Positions 41,861 through 53,610 of a stretch of 64,000 bases of DNA are shown here, piece after piece. Location: NCBI GenBank assembly GCA_964017235.1, contig OZ024936.1, forward strand, positions 37,098,040 through 37,162,039, written 5' to 3'. Positions within the stretch are counted from its first letter, which is position 1. The number at the start of each line of letters is the position of its first letter. Below the pieces are notes generated by a model. The model saw only the letters and a program-made list of their open reading frames with translations. It had not been told where the DNA came from and ran no database searches. Origin of the DNA: Sabellastarte sp. h YS-2021. Lineage: Eukaryota; Annelida; Polychaeta; Sabellida; Sabellidae. Made by a program: the position numbers and the translations under genes.

Positions 41861-43497
41861 CTAACTGAAAGCTCGGGAGGGTGGAGCAGAAGGCAAATTT
41901 CTTCTGGCAACCCTGCTGAAAGAGTGGTTGAGTTTAACCAGATCCGGTGACCAGATACGAACTGCAGAACTCTCACTGTCTTTTTCAGCATGCATCCCAT
42001 ACCATCTAGAAGGTCTAGGGGTTTTGATTAACTGATCCCGGAGGAAGCCGGTGTTGTCAGTGTTTCTGGTGGGGTAGCCTTCTTTGATTGTGAGGTTAAG
42101 ACTGGACATCTTCCTGCACAACCAGTCGTCCACAGGAAGTTTCACAGTGACTTTACCGGTTGGCTGGACACGTGTACTGGCAAAGTGGTTGTCATCTGCA
42201 GTAGAGGCCACAGTTTCGAACTCAGGAACCCTGTGCCAGTTCATGAAACTTCTCACACCCCTCATGGTTTCCCTGTAGTTAGCCTCCTCAGTGGGTTCAG
42301 TCTCAGGGTCATCTCTGGAGGCATCCTTGTGGCCTAGCGGGTAACACACTTGTCTAGGAACTCAGAGGACGTGGGTTCAATCCCAGGTACAGGCAGATAC
42401 ATAGTGGCTCGGATGACCACTTAAAATGGCGGTCCTCTGTCATTGGGTCCTATCCCCAGTGGCAGGTTAAAGAACCTCAAGGACGTTGATAAATGGTCAT
42501 CCTTGAGCCTCTCTCTTCCAGTTAGGGGAATGTCAGTTACTTGTGAGTTGGGGCTGTACCTGTACAGTTCGATTGGTTAAATAGCGCTTTGAGTCCTGTA
42601 GTATATGGAGATATTGCGCTGAGTATAAATACACAATACAATACAATACAATACAATACAATCCTTGTCTGCTGACCGGTCCCGGTGGATGTCACCATCC
42701 AGGGAACCGGTTTCGCTGCACTGGTCAGCTTCACTGTCAGAGGCTGTACTCAGATCTACTTCACCGGTGGGCTGAACCTCTGGGAATGAACCGGGGGCCT
42801 GAACTGGCTGGGTTGCTATCCCTGCACCGGGAGCCCCAAGGGGCTGGGTGGCAGTCTGCATCTCCTCTACAGCAATACCGGTAGCCTGGTCAAGGCAGGG
42901 ACCGGATTTCTCTACTGGCAGACTGTTCTCCACAGGAAGACTGCTGGTGGAGGCACCAGGGTCAAAAAATGGCTTCTGAGTGGGAGTCACATCTGAAGCT
43001 GGCTTCACAACCGGTTCAACCGGCACTGTGAACGTCTTGGCCAATAACATCGCCTCAAGTCTGGAAAACCTCTCTGCCCACTTATCATCCAGTTTATTAA
43101 GATCTTCAGTTGATGGTCTACTGCTTGAAGATCTCTTCTTGCTGGCAGACGGCTTGGGAGACTCACTACGTTTCGTCTTCTTGGTAGGGGTCGACTGCAC
43201 AGCCTTGACCTTTTCCACTTTACCCAGTACGCTAACGTGTGCTGGGTCCACAAGAGTGGGGGTGGATGACGTCGTAGAATGGGTGGTCGTCTTCTTCTCT
43301 TTTCTATCTCTGTAAGTTGGTGTAGCCAACTGAAGGGTCTGCTCAGGGGTAAACCCTTTACAGATTACGCATTCCTTCTTCAGGATGCAGGGGTCGCCGC
43401 CTAGCCCTTTGTCCCTACAACGTGCACACTTGGAGTGGGTGTCGAACCCAGCCATAGCGTGTCCGCATGAACCTCTTCTTTGTCCTGGTGATGACAT
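41861..43497 (-). pseudogene. Gag of DIRS1-like element, split by a SINE
   Basis: Two open parts, 43497-42661 and 42330-41861, form one gag frame once the SINE and one copy of its 8-bp duplication are ignored. The N-terminus is Cys/His-rich (CGHAMAGFDTHSKCARCRDK then CVICKGFTPEQ), typical of DIRS1 gag. A Ser/Lys-rich linker follows (SASKKRSSSSRPS). The C-terminal half has VTVKLPVDDWLCRKMSSLN. It ends at TAG (41863-41861), after which the same frame runs into the RT ORF. Inactivated by the insertion. Confidence 0.85.
42331..42660 (+). mobile_element. SINE with (CAATA)n tail, inserted in DIRS gag
   Basis: The tRNA-like head has box A TGGCCTAGCGG and box B GGGTTCAATCCC (about 42371-42382). A non-tRNA body follows (TATCCCCAGTGGCAGGTTAAAGAACC, TAAATAGCGCTTTGAG) and it ends in tandem CAATA/ATACA units. 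ATCCTTGT flanks it at 42323-42330 and 42661-42668. This is a different SINE family from those at 6.1 and 15.9 kb, in body and tail. Confidence 0.92.
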
Positions 43498-43615
43498 AGT
43501 TGTAGATAATACTTCTAAACTACTTCAAAGATGAAATAAAGCAGTTGAGTTTGGTATAAAACCAAAAATTCCTTGTCGTTGAAAACATGTCTTCACTCTC
43601 CACGCGCCAAACGAA

Positions 43616-43710
43616 AAAGATGCTATGACGTCACGATGTCTAGACAGGAAGAGGAAGTATGATGCGCCACCTGGCGAATGCACTCTCCTGGCCGGTCCTG
43701 CCGGTATTCT
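43616..43710. repeat. DIRS1-like inverted terminal repeat (5' side)
   Basis: This is the inverted partner of 37353-37446, about 95 bp upstream of nothing coding and ~120 bp 5' of the gag start on the minus strand. It marks the left end of the element's transcription unit. Confidence 0.9.
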
Positions 43711-44479
43711 TTCCACATAACATTTAACATGTAAAGGTCACCTTAAACTCACAAAAATGGGGTATTCATCATGAACCTATGGATTTATTTTGTTAAAATT
43801 TTCAGATAATCCTAATATTTGCGTAAGTAACAAGTGATTAAATTTTGGAGGTGCCACTGCCGCCAATACATTTTGCATCTGGCCACAGAAGCCCCCTTAG
43901 TCTAGTTTCAAAATAGTCTAAGTGGCTTTTTCATTATTAAGGACCATCCAGAAAGGAGCGCCAGTTCTACTACCCATGGATTGGATGAACACCTGTTGTT
44001 ATCGGGAGATCAGTGGAGAGTAGCAAGCATGTCAGATTTCTTTTTAAAATGTCCTCAACAGTCCTCGGTGTACAACTGTTCTATGGCGCCATAAGCCCAG
44101 TGACACTCTACTGTGACAAAGATGAGTGAGGAGGTCTGGCAGGCAATTATCAATGAATATCAACATAAATGGTTCAAGCTGGCACAACAACATGGATGGC
44201 TACATGGCTCGTGGTCTGGCTCCTAGATCTTCCAGCAGTCCAAGCTGAGGGATAAGTTTGAAAACGGCTCAATTCAATACCCCATCCCCAGGAAATTGCC
44301 TCTACTGCCCTTATTTTTTGTGCCTTCCCCTTCAAGTATTGGCCTATGAAACCCTTCTCCCACTCAGGCCACTGGGGAGCCGCATCTACTACAAGGAGAT
44401 ACCCATGTCCAGCCCAGGTCAACCCAGACAAGAAACGCCTAAGACCACAGGTTCAGTATACATTTTGGGTTTTGTAAAC
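43711..44479. other. Gene-free stretch
   Basis: Base composition is less AT-rich than the surroundings from 43860 to 44460 and short frames occur on both strands, but none shows recognisable motifs. It may be a decayed mobile element; nothing supports a call. Confidence 0.4.
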
Positions 44480-44910
44480 GTTTGAAAGGAAGCGAAGGTT
44501 AAAAAATGATGGGTAGGAAAATCATTTATAATCGAATGTTGTCAAAATGTTTTATATATACCATTTATTAAATGTTTAGTGTCAATTGTTAGAAAAACAT
44601 TACAAATGAACATAATAATGTCTCAACAATAATCGGATCAGAGGTCAAATTCAGTATCTTTTTAAGTTGCTCACAAATGAAAATATTATTTATATGTCTA
44701 AAATTGTAAGACAATGGCTTAAAAATTGTGCCACCTTTCAATTCTTACTTTTAGAAATTACACGTGGTGCAATTTTGCACAAATTCCTCTGAAGTCCCCA
44801 TTATTGCTTACCGCCATCTTTGTTTGGAAATGCTTGAAGGTAAGCATTTAAAACACATTCTAAAAATACGGGTATAAAAACGTTTTTGTCACAATGTTTT
44901 CAAAACATAA
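44480..44910 (+). repeat. Dispersed repeat, copy 1 of pair
   Basis: It shares GAACATAATAATGTCT, AGAGGTCAAATTCA(A/G)TATCTTTTT, AATGAAAATATTATTT, CGCCATCTTTGTTTG and AAAACGTTTTT blocks in the same order with 50775-51182. The two copies are about 80 percent alike with small indels. It is non-coding. Confidence 0.8.
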
Positions 44911-46085
44911 GATAGAAAACATTTCAAAAATGTTTTAAAAATGATGGGTGTGAAAAGCAGTTGCTATTAAACTTTATAAGACATTTTCAGAGCAAACATT
45001 TACAAAACAAGAGTCTGAAGTCCTGTAAAGGACGATAAAACTATTGACCCCTTTTAGGGCTACCCTATTCTTCCCAAAACAATTAATGTAGCTGTGATGA
45101 AAAAAAAAACAAATTTAAAAACCCCTCAGCAGTATGTACAAACTGCCGCAACGTGAAACTTATCTCACTCATAGTTAATGAAAAAAATCACAGCTCAAAA
45201 TCCTTACTTACTCTTGCCTCACGCAAGAAATACATGAATGGTTGGCTAATAAGATCTCTAACCTTGTATGGAAAAAAGTCGTCGCTTTTTCCATCTTCTG
45301 ATTTCATTCTGTAATAGACTACTTAAGGAAAACTGAAAGTTGTGTTTAAGCTTGTGTTTAAGCTCTGATATATTACCTACATAGAGCCTAGACTTTAAAG
45401 GAAGTAGATCTCTCATTTTTATTTCCATCCAGCAGAAGAATTCTGTGACATTGTATTGTTGGTCCAAATTATGCAGGCTTGCCATTAGAAGGCTCATACC
45501 CTTTTTTTTACTTCAAGAACCTGACTTGGACAGATGATGATGATGACTCAATGGATTAATTGCAGATTGTAGTAGCACAAGACAGAAAACCACATTTTCT
45601 TTGTAAGAACAAATCTAAGGACAAAAAAAAATGAATATCTACTCCAATAACTTATTTTGCATTCGACATCATCAATTAGAATAGAAATATGTTTTGAGAC
45701 TAACAAAAGAGACTAATATTTCATGTGCATGTATAGTGTGTGCATGTAATTATTTGCGATTCTCTAATGTGCATTTTGAATTAACTCATTGTTATTGTAC
45801 CAATTTAAAATAGTTATTACAGAGTTATTACACTTGGCAAATTATCACTTGATTGGTTTATGTCAGCATTTCATGTTGAAGACTCATCCTATTAGGACTT
45901 TGTTACCAAGAATCACATTATTTCTTTTATGTAGTAGAATTATACACTGAAATCAATTTCTATTCTACGCAAATACCCATATCCTAATTGATTAACGTGA
46001 GAAATTTAACATTGGACACATTTTTGTGGCCAGGGTAGGCTTATCATTAAGAATAGCTTCCGAAGAGAATTAGTTCTTTACAACG
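44911..46085. other. Gene-free region upstream of LRR gene
   Basis: No gene recognised. The segment next to 46086 should contain the promoter of the LRR-PAN gene, but I see no convincing TATA or initiator. Confidence 0.45.
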
Positions 46086-48066
46086 ATGGAAGACAGCAAG
46101 TCTATCAAAACACTAACCTACTTGGGGAAAGTTTTTACTATGATTATTTTTCAATTGTGTTATTTGGACTTGATTTCGGTGATATATGCTTCTGAAATAT
46201 CTTTTGAAAATCAGTTATTGACTAAAATACCCGATGTTTTTGTTGAAATACCAGGTGATACAACTGTTCTCAAATTGTCAAAAAACAGCATACAAAACAC
46301 TTCGTCACAAGATTTTAATGGACTGAATAGCTTGAAAGTGTTAAGAATAGACAAAAATTCGTTGACACGTTTTCCTGATTTGATTCATGTATCAGAAACA
46401 CTAGAGGAATTACACCTACAATATAATGGAATTACACAGATATCAGACCATGAATTAGATATTCTCATTCATCTGCAGTATCTGAACATGGACTCGAATC
46501 AGCTGACAACATTCCCTGACTGCCAGGGTCCATCTCAAACTTTGCATACTCTATTGTTAAGTGGGAATCTGATGGAGGAATTCCCCAGCTTCAACAGACT
46601 TGGGAAATCACTTATTCGACTAGATCTTCAGTACAATAAGTTACAGAATATACAGCTGGAGAGCACATATGGGTTAGACAGCCTCAGGTATCTGATTCTG
46701 CTGGGTAACCAGTTAACAGTGTTTCCAGATGTCACCTATATGTCGGACACATTGGTTGTGCTTGATCTGTTTGAAAATGCTATCAGTGAGGTCCCTGAGT
46801 CCCACTTCCTGTTTGCTGGTGAACACAAGGCCCTTGTTATAAACCTTGAGAGTAACCAGTTGACCAGCGTGCCGTCTCCAGGCTGTCTGCCCCACAACAT
46901 GCATATCAGACTGCAGGATAACCCCCTGCACTGTGATGACAGGCTGGCCTGGCTGCTGACCACCACTGGTATCAGGTACATCTTCTACACATACCCATAT
47001 GAGGACTATGAATTCAATGACACTGATCCTCAGTACTACAACACACTGGAACATGCCACCTGCCTGACCCCTGCCATCCTCACTGGAAAGAGTCTCACAG
47101 AACTTACATACACTGATCTGGGCATCACAGGTACAGATACACCATACTTTCTACTAACTCGCTTTTTATAAGTAGAATGAATAGCTTGAATTCTTAATTT
47201 ATAACATAAGGGTGATGTCAAGGAACAAACGAGGTCATTGGCGGCCTAACGGCTACCAATTTGGCATCAAATAAGTGACTTTCACTGCTGTGTGGGTTCC
47301 ACTCAAACCAGCGGTTAACTGGTAAAACAAAACACTTTTACTTCAAGAAAAACTAAATATTAATAAAAATTTTTTGATTTTTTCGTTGCTTGAAAAGACA
47401 ATTTAATCTCTAACTTAATACAATGGCAAAATACTAGGGAAATACAAATAAATAATGTTTCTTTCATTTAAAATGTATTTACATCAAAATAAGAAATTAT
47501 ATATATCAATTTATTCTGGCACATTTGATAAATTTCAAAGGCTTGTTTTAGGCAAATCAGGAATACACAATTTTGTAAACTTTCTGAGGTTAAACTTTTG
47601 CAACCTGAGTTGACAGAACTGAAAATCATTCAACTAAAGTTTTACACAGAGCAGATGCTGTCAATTTAAATATTCTGATGTAAAATTACTCTAATCTTGG
47701 CATTTTTTAGGCTTCGGAGTTTGAATCAACTATTTTATAGGCATGTCATGCATATATTAAAATTGGCCTGAAATATCTAACCACATCTATTTTTGTACAG
47801 CCCAAGGAGAAGCTCTGAGCTTTGAGTCGATGTCTGCCACCATCAAGGCTGATGTATACATGTTGGGAATGCCCATCTCTAGGGCAGAAGTACTGAGTCG
47901 TGTGGAGTGCCAGTCTGTGTGTATTGAGACGCCTGGCTGCAGGTTTTACAACCTGAGACTGGATGAAGAGAGTATTCAGTGTCATTACTCAGATCCTCTA
48001 CATGGAATTGAGTATGAGCAGCAACCAGATGGCGGTATTGGGTGGACAGCTTACAGTAGTAACTGA
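46086..48066 (+). CDS. Secreted LRR and PAN/Apple-like protein, two exons
   Basis: Exon 1 is 46086-47130 and exon 2 is 47801-48066; the 670-bp intron has CAG|GTACAG at the donor and TTTTGTACAG at the acceptor. The splice is phase 1 and keeps one frame of 433 residues. Residues 15-35 are a hydrophobic signal peptide (cleavage likely near A35). About ten leucine-rich repeats fill 57-285 (LxxLxLxxN pattern, e.g. LEELHLQYN, LIRLDLQYN), closed by an LRR C-terminal cap with NPLHC and a later Cys (about 283-345). Exon 2 encodes a PAN/Apple-like module with Cys spacing ECQSVC...GC...QC. The start has a good context (A at -3, G at +4). No membrane anchor follows, so it is predicted to be secreted, perhaps a recognition or adhesion protein. 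It is the only host gene in the window. Confidence 0.85.
47131..47800 (+). other. Intron of the LRR-PAN gene
   Basis: GT (47131-47132) and AG (47799-47800) bound it, and the polypyrimidine-like tract TATTTTTGTACAG precedes exon 2. At 47236-47310 a GGCGGCCTAACGGCT...GTGGGTTCCACTC pattern vaguely resembles a decayed tRNA-type SINE head. Confidence 0.8.
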
Positions 48067-48426
48067 CACACATCTACAACTAGCATGCTCTTATCATGTT
48101 ATATAGTATACTACTGACATTCAAACTTATGTTTTTGTACAGTCTTTGATTCAGATCGAGTGTAAGAAGTTGTTGTGAGATATATCAGTGTGTATGGTAA
48201 ACTCACTCAGTGATGATGAGTTCAAAGGGAACACAAACTTGAGAAAGTAAAATTGCAACATTTCAAAGAAGTTTAATATTTCCTTTGAAAAATGTATGTC
48301 ATCAACAGATTATTTTGAAATGTAACCCTCGCATAAACCATGTTTCTCTGACATGTAAGAGCAATTTTGTCCTGAAAAGTAACAAAAAGGAAGTAAATTG
48401 TTTAATCATAAAGAGGAGGTTCGAAT

Positions 48427-48432
48427 AATAAA
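48427..48432 (+). terminator. Candidate poly(A) signal, LRR-PAN gene
   Basis: AATAAA lies 361 bp after the stop codon, the first canonical hexamer seen downstream. No cleavage site can be shown from sequence. Confidence 0.4.
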
Positions 48433-48722
48433 ACTATTTGTTATTCTGTGGTATTAATATAACATCTGCATGGTCCTTATTCAAGTAAGGAAAACTATTT
48501 CTTAGTTTCAACCTGATCTTGTCGAATATTCATCTGAGCAAACCATGCATTAAAATACAGAAATTCAAGACTTGTACAATATATTCGTTCACTCTGAACA
48601 CCAATTAATTGTTACATAAAATATAGATTTATTTCTTATCACAAATTTTCGAGTCTAAATTATAAATTTTGGATCATTTCACCACGACTCAAGTGTACTG
48701 GAGATGTGTGTGACACACAAAC

Positions 48723-49610
48723 AGTGGTACTGTTGGGCGCAAAGTGCCGATCCGCGCCATCTCGAGATGGTACTTGCGCGATCTCGTCATCAAAAGATTG
48801 CGCGCCCATCTCGAGATTGCTCAAACAATCTCGAGATGGAGCTGCTCCAACTCACAATGATTTCTATCACAGAATCTTGATGTGATTGGCTGTATTTATT
48901 TTTGAGGTGGTCACTGATTGGCCAATTTTATAACACACTATATTAGGACATCAAAGGATCTTAAGATCCCAGCCCATGTTAAGGTCTTACAGTTTAATCT
49001 ATTGTTCTGCCTAATACTGACTGATCAGAGGCCTTCAAGGATTAATCAACTTATCACTGTTAAGAAAGTAGCAAATCAGCATGAAAGGAATGACTTTAAC
49101 ATGAGACTTTAACATGGGACTGGGGACACAAGGCTTCCTATGATTAGTTCCTAATTAATTAATTGCAATTTCTAAGGCCTTATCATTCGAGCCCTCCCCT
49201 GCAACTGGGCTCTGGTTAAACTCAATTCCAAGGCTAGATGGTGACAAAGTTATTCTAATTGTAATAACAGGCTGCTTCTTCTTAGGCAGGGCCATATTGA
49301 TTCACTCCACAATCCCCCATAACCACCACTAGTAAATTGTACGTACAACTACCCACTTATATATAATAATATAATAAGTATACCTGCTACTTATTCCAGC
49401 AAAGCTTTGAGCTTCTGATATTATTTATGGCTATACTAAATCAAAGACCTTTTCAAAGGCAAAAATTAAAAATCATCCTTAGTTGGAGCAGCTCCATCTC
49501 GAGATTGTTTGAGCAATCTCGAGATGGGCGCGCGATCTTTTGATGACAAGATCGCGCAAGTACCATCTCGAGATGGCGCGGATCGGCACTTTGCGCCCAA
49601 CAGTACCACT
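48723..49610. mobile_element. 888-bp foldback element with ATCTCGAGAT-rich TIRs
   Basis: The 130-bp arms 48723-48852 and 49481-49610 are near-perfect inverted repeats starting AGTGGTACTGTTGGGCGC. Each arm contains ATCTCGAGAT three times plus GCGCGATC/GCGCGC words, so palindromes are nested in the inverted repeat. The 630-bp centre is AT-rich and non-coding. No target-site duplication could be defined; the CAGTGG end is hAT-like but not conclusive. Confidence 0.88.
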
Positions 49611-50774
49611 CTATTGTAACATGTGGCATTACCATAAAACCTAGGTGGCTTTTCCAGTAGACTAGTCTCATATTCCCAAAACCCATATCGCATAGGTTAA
49701 TGAAGTTTCATGGGATTCAAAGCTGTTTATTTCTAGATACAATTATAAGAAATTAATTTTGGTGTCCCAATTTGAAATTGAGTGGGACAAATTTGAAATT
49801 TGATAGGCGTTTGGCATCTTAGGCCATGGTTTCCTATGATCTCGCAATTTATTTCCAAAACCCAATAAAAGAGATATTTGGTATTTCACAAATTTCTTCT
49901 TTTGGACAGATCTAGAGCTCTCCCAAGTTTCTGAAAGAGATCTTTGGAAATTATAAGTCACATTATTAAAACAATCTGGTCCAAAAATAACCAGGAAGTG
50001 ATATTTTGAATAGTCAAAAATTTTGTTACATACCACGCAGTGAACTTTATTTTATAAAAATAGAACAGGGGATGCCTGTACCCCACAGCCTGGGGGAAAA
50101 GGCTATGACACCATGAGATATAGAAGAAGTGAAATAGTACGAAATCATCAAACTTTTAAATAGTACGAAATCATCAAACTTTTAGAGCAAACAGTATAAG
50201 TTATGTGCAGGTCCAAGTAATGTTTAAGCAGAGAAAATAACATTTAAGAGAGAGAAAATGTATGTAAAGATAAAGTATGTGGTAGTAGTAGTATGAAGCA
50301 GTAATCATAAAATTCTTAAGCTGTAAAATTTATTAACTGTAATACAGCTGTCAATGGAAATGGAAATTAAGCAAAAGTAAATCAGTTGCAGCAATCCATA
50401 TATCTTTGTGATAAGAGAAATAATTCTCATTTGTAGCAGGTGAACACACTTGGCACACAGCCAAGATTAGTCATGCCATCAGTGAGCATACCTACACTCC
50501 CCAACCAATAACTCATCCAAGAATTAACTGTCTATACACCTTACAATTTCTAAGATACAGCCACGACTAAGTCAAATCAAGGCCACATCATGATGTTGTT
50601 CAAATGATACATATATTACAAATCTGTGGGTAAATTCACTTTAAACAATTATTTGAAAGACATCGGCTTCTGTACACATTCCATTTTTTAGAAATTTTAT
50701 GACAAAAAGAGTAACAGGGATTAGAACTCCGTAAAGGTGAATAACTTTTATAATTATCAACAAATATCCAGTTT
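49611..50774. other. Gene-free stretch with a 26-bp duplication
   Basis: No gene. AATAGTACGAAATCATCAAACTTTTA is repeated in tandem at about 50132-50184. Otherwise AT-rich sequence without recognised features. Confidence 0.5.
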
Positions 50775-51182
50775 TTGAAAGGAAACTTTTGGTAAAGGTT
50801 AAAAATGCAGGGTACAAAAACCATTTATAATAGAACGTTTTTAAAATGTTTTGTGTATACTGATTATTAAACGTTTAATGATAAATGTAAGAAAAATGTT
50901 ACAGATGAACATAATAATGTCTGAATAATAATAGAGTCAGAGGTCAAATTCAATATCTTTTTGAGGTTGCTCACTAATGAAAATATTATTTTTATCTCTA
51001 AAACTGTAAGATAGTGACCCCATTTTAGGGATTGCATGTGGGGCAATTTTTGACAAAGTCCTCTAAAATCCCCTATTATTGCTCACTGCCATCTTTGTTT
51101 GAACATGTTTGACGGTAAAGGTTAATAAGCATTCTGAAAATATGGGTTTAGAAAACGTTTTTTGACAGAATGTTTTTCAAAC
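50775..51182 (+). repeat. Dispersed repeat, copy 2 of pair
   Basis: This is the direct partner of 44480-44910. It is followed to 51510 by a stretch dense in AAACGTTT/AAACATTT words (for example near 51380-51430 and 51465-51490), a short-period, partly palindromic region. Confidence 0.8.
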
Positions 51183-51510
51183 ATTTGATTAATAATGTTG
51201 TTTAAACATTTTATGTGTATTGTTTGTCAACCATTTTATGATGAATGTTTCAAAAACATTTCCAGCATAACCTTCATTTCTTTAGCTATTTTGTAAATGT
51301 TTTAAAAACATTTCCAGTCAAAACCTAGTTATTTAGAAACATTTAATAAACGTTTTCAGCAAAAATAGAGAATGTCTAGAGAACGTTTATAAAACGTTTT
51401 TTAAACATTACAGCGTAAATGTTTACTTGGAAACGTTTAGAAACCATGAGAGAGGGTTGAAATAGGTTTTAAAAACGTTTAGACCATTTCAAAACGTTTC
51501 AAATGTTTAT

Positions 51511-52660
51511 TGGGTAGCTCATATAAAATGAAATACGCTCTTACTCTAATATTATTCAAAAATCTTACCGAAAATATGTGAAAATCGTGAGAAATAGCTA
51601 ATTCATTCTTACATCTCGACCTTTTAGGCCACAAAAGAGCTGAAGGATTCACTATGTGAATTTTGTAACATTGAATCCGTGTTTATTTCTTCAAAAGTAG
51701 ACTTTTCTCCCAAAATCGTTTGTGCTAGAATTATGTTCATAACTTTATTTTAAATATTCTTGTTCATTTGACCTGTATTCCCACTTTTTCCAGAAATAAA
51801 ACATTTCTTTTCATTTGATTCCAAACACTTTTTTTATCACATCTTCCGTTTGTGGACTATTTCATTCTAAACCAGCCTGTCAATATAGCTGTAACACGGT
51901 TACATTTATTATTGAATTATTATTGTATAATTGTTATTATTATTATTGCTTCAACTGTAAGGGGCGGATATGAAAATTAAAGGTGGATATTGTAATTAAT
52001 TATCAAATGAAGGTTCTAAAATTGATTTAGGCTAAATTGGGGTAGATTACAATACGTTTTTCAATTAAAAGGTAGGATAAGTTTTACAGTCATGTTTTGA
52101 CATTAAGCGAGGACACAGTCTTTTGAAAATAGAGTGTTGACCAGTGCAAGGCAATAAAATTGGAAGTTTTAGAGGACACTGAAAACAAAGAAATTGCATG
52201 TTAAAGCTATATTAGAAGTTGTTTTGAAATTATATGTAAATTAAGGGAAATTGTGAAATACCCTGTGCTGATGTAAGCTGGTATTCCAAGTTCAGCCAAT
52301 CAAAATTAAGAAGTTAGGGATTTTCTAGAAATTTGAGTGTCATTTTGATGTCATAATTAGTATATAAACTCATGCTTGAGCCCAAATTGTCAGATTACCT
52401 ACAGAGCTACCTGCTATTTGAATCCTTCAGATCAAGGAACCTGAAGTTGGGGAAAACACTTAGAAATATTATTGAACTTGGAAAATATTATTAAATTTTG
52501 GGGGAAATCATTTTAAACACAATGCGAAGTACTTGAATAGTGGAAGTTTTAGAAAACCAATATATATATGTCAAAGCTTAAATAGTACATACAATTTGCT
52601 GAAAGGAGATCAACACAAGAAAAGTCAACAATAAAAGGACAACTGAAAATTAATGAAATT
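51511..52660. other. Gene-free stretch
   Basis: No gene recognised. TATCACATCTTCCGTTTGTGGACTATTT (51836-51863, shortened here) recurs at 52849-52876, linking this stretch to the repeat pair that follows. Confidence 0.45.
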
Positions 52661-52694
52661 GTTGTTTCAATTCTGCCTATAAGTGCTGCCACTG

Positions 52695-53015
52695 TTACAT
52701 AGCGTATTATATTTTATGTGATAAAAAACCAATATAATAGCCAAAATCAAATAGCCAAATTCAAATATCAGAGTGAGGATTTTCACAACCCATTCAACAG
52801 CCAAGGTTATATTTTTTACAACCCATTCAACAGCCAAGGTTATATTTTTTATCACATCTTCCGTTTGTGGACTATTTTAATCTAAACCAGCCTGTTAATA
52901 TAGCGTATTATATTTTATGTGATAAAAACCAATACAACAGCCAAATTCAAATAGCCAAATTCAAATATCAGAGTTAGGATTTTCACAACCCATTCAACAG
53001 CCAAGGTTGTATTGG
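52695..53015. repeat. ~205-bp direct repeat pair
   Basis: AAATAGCCAAATTCAAATATC, GGATTTTCACAACCCATTCAACAGCCAAGG and TAGCGTATTATATTTTATGTGATAAAAA occur twice in the same order. Inside the first unit a 37-bp segment (ACAACCCATTCAACAGCCAAGGTTATATTTTTT, in parts) is itself duplicated. Non-coding. Confidence 0.8.
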
Positions 53016-53109
53016 GATGTGCCCTAAGCATTATGAGAACAAATTTCAAATTGATATGTATCATGGTCAGTGATGATCAGGAGGTAGGTTATAAAACTTG
53101 GAACCGGAT

Positions 53110-53610
53110 TCGGAACTGGATTTTTTCCCGGATCGCACCTCTTAACGCATCTCTTTATCACACCTCTATATGAGGTCACAAGTTTCAGTGGGATTTCAGT
53201 AAGGCTGCTTGAAGTTCAAATACTTTAAACTTACGGCCATAGCACCCAAATCATTAATATTTATTGGTAGATATAAGGTAGGGGATTTCGTTTGGGTTCT
53301 CTAACAACATTTTATGTATAATAAGACTGCTTGAAGATCAAATACTTTAAATTCACGGCCATGGCACCCAACTCATTAATATTCATGAGATATGAGGTCA
53401 CAAATTTCTTTGGGGTTTGCTAAAAATGTTTTATACATAGTAAGTGTGATTGAAGATCAAATATTTTAAACTCACATCCACAGCACCCAACTCATTAATA
53501 TTAACGAGACGTGATGTCACGGATTTCTTGGGCGGGGAGGTTCTAACGATATTTTACACGTAGTAAGGCTGCTAAAAAGGATCAAATGCTTTAAACCCAC
53601 GGCAATAGCT
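53110..53610. repeat. ~120-bp tandem array, four units
   Basis: Units with (A/G)CTGCTTGAAG(A/T)TCAAATACTTTAAA, CACGGCCATAGCACCCAA, TCATTAATATT and GAGGTCACAAATTTC start near 53204, 53325, 53445 and 53564. The word GACTTGGGTGCTATGGCCGTGAG at 55795-55817, and a variant at 61203, are inverted or single copies of the same unit, flanking the second YR element. Confidence 0.8.

Noticed and set aside
42331..42400. tRNA gene
   Set aside because: Part of the SINE inserted in DIRS gag; the body and CAATA tail follow directly.
45258..45497. 79-residue minus-strand frame
   Set aside because: No motif, no similarity recognised, AT-rich surroundings.
46713..47054. Antisense open frame over the LRR exon
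   Set aside because: Shadow of the LRR repeats on the other strand.
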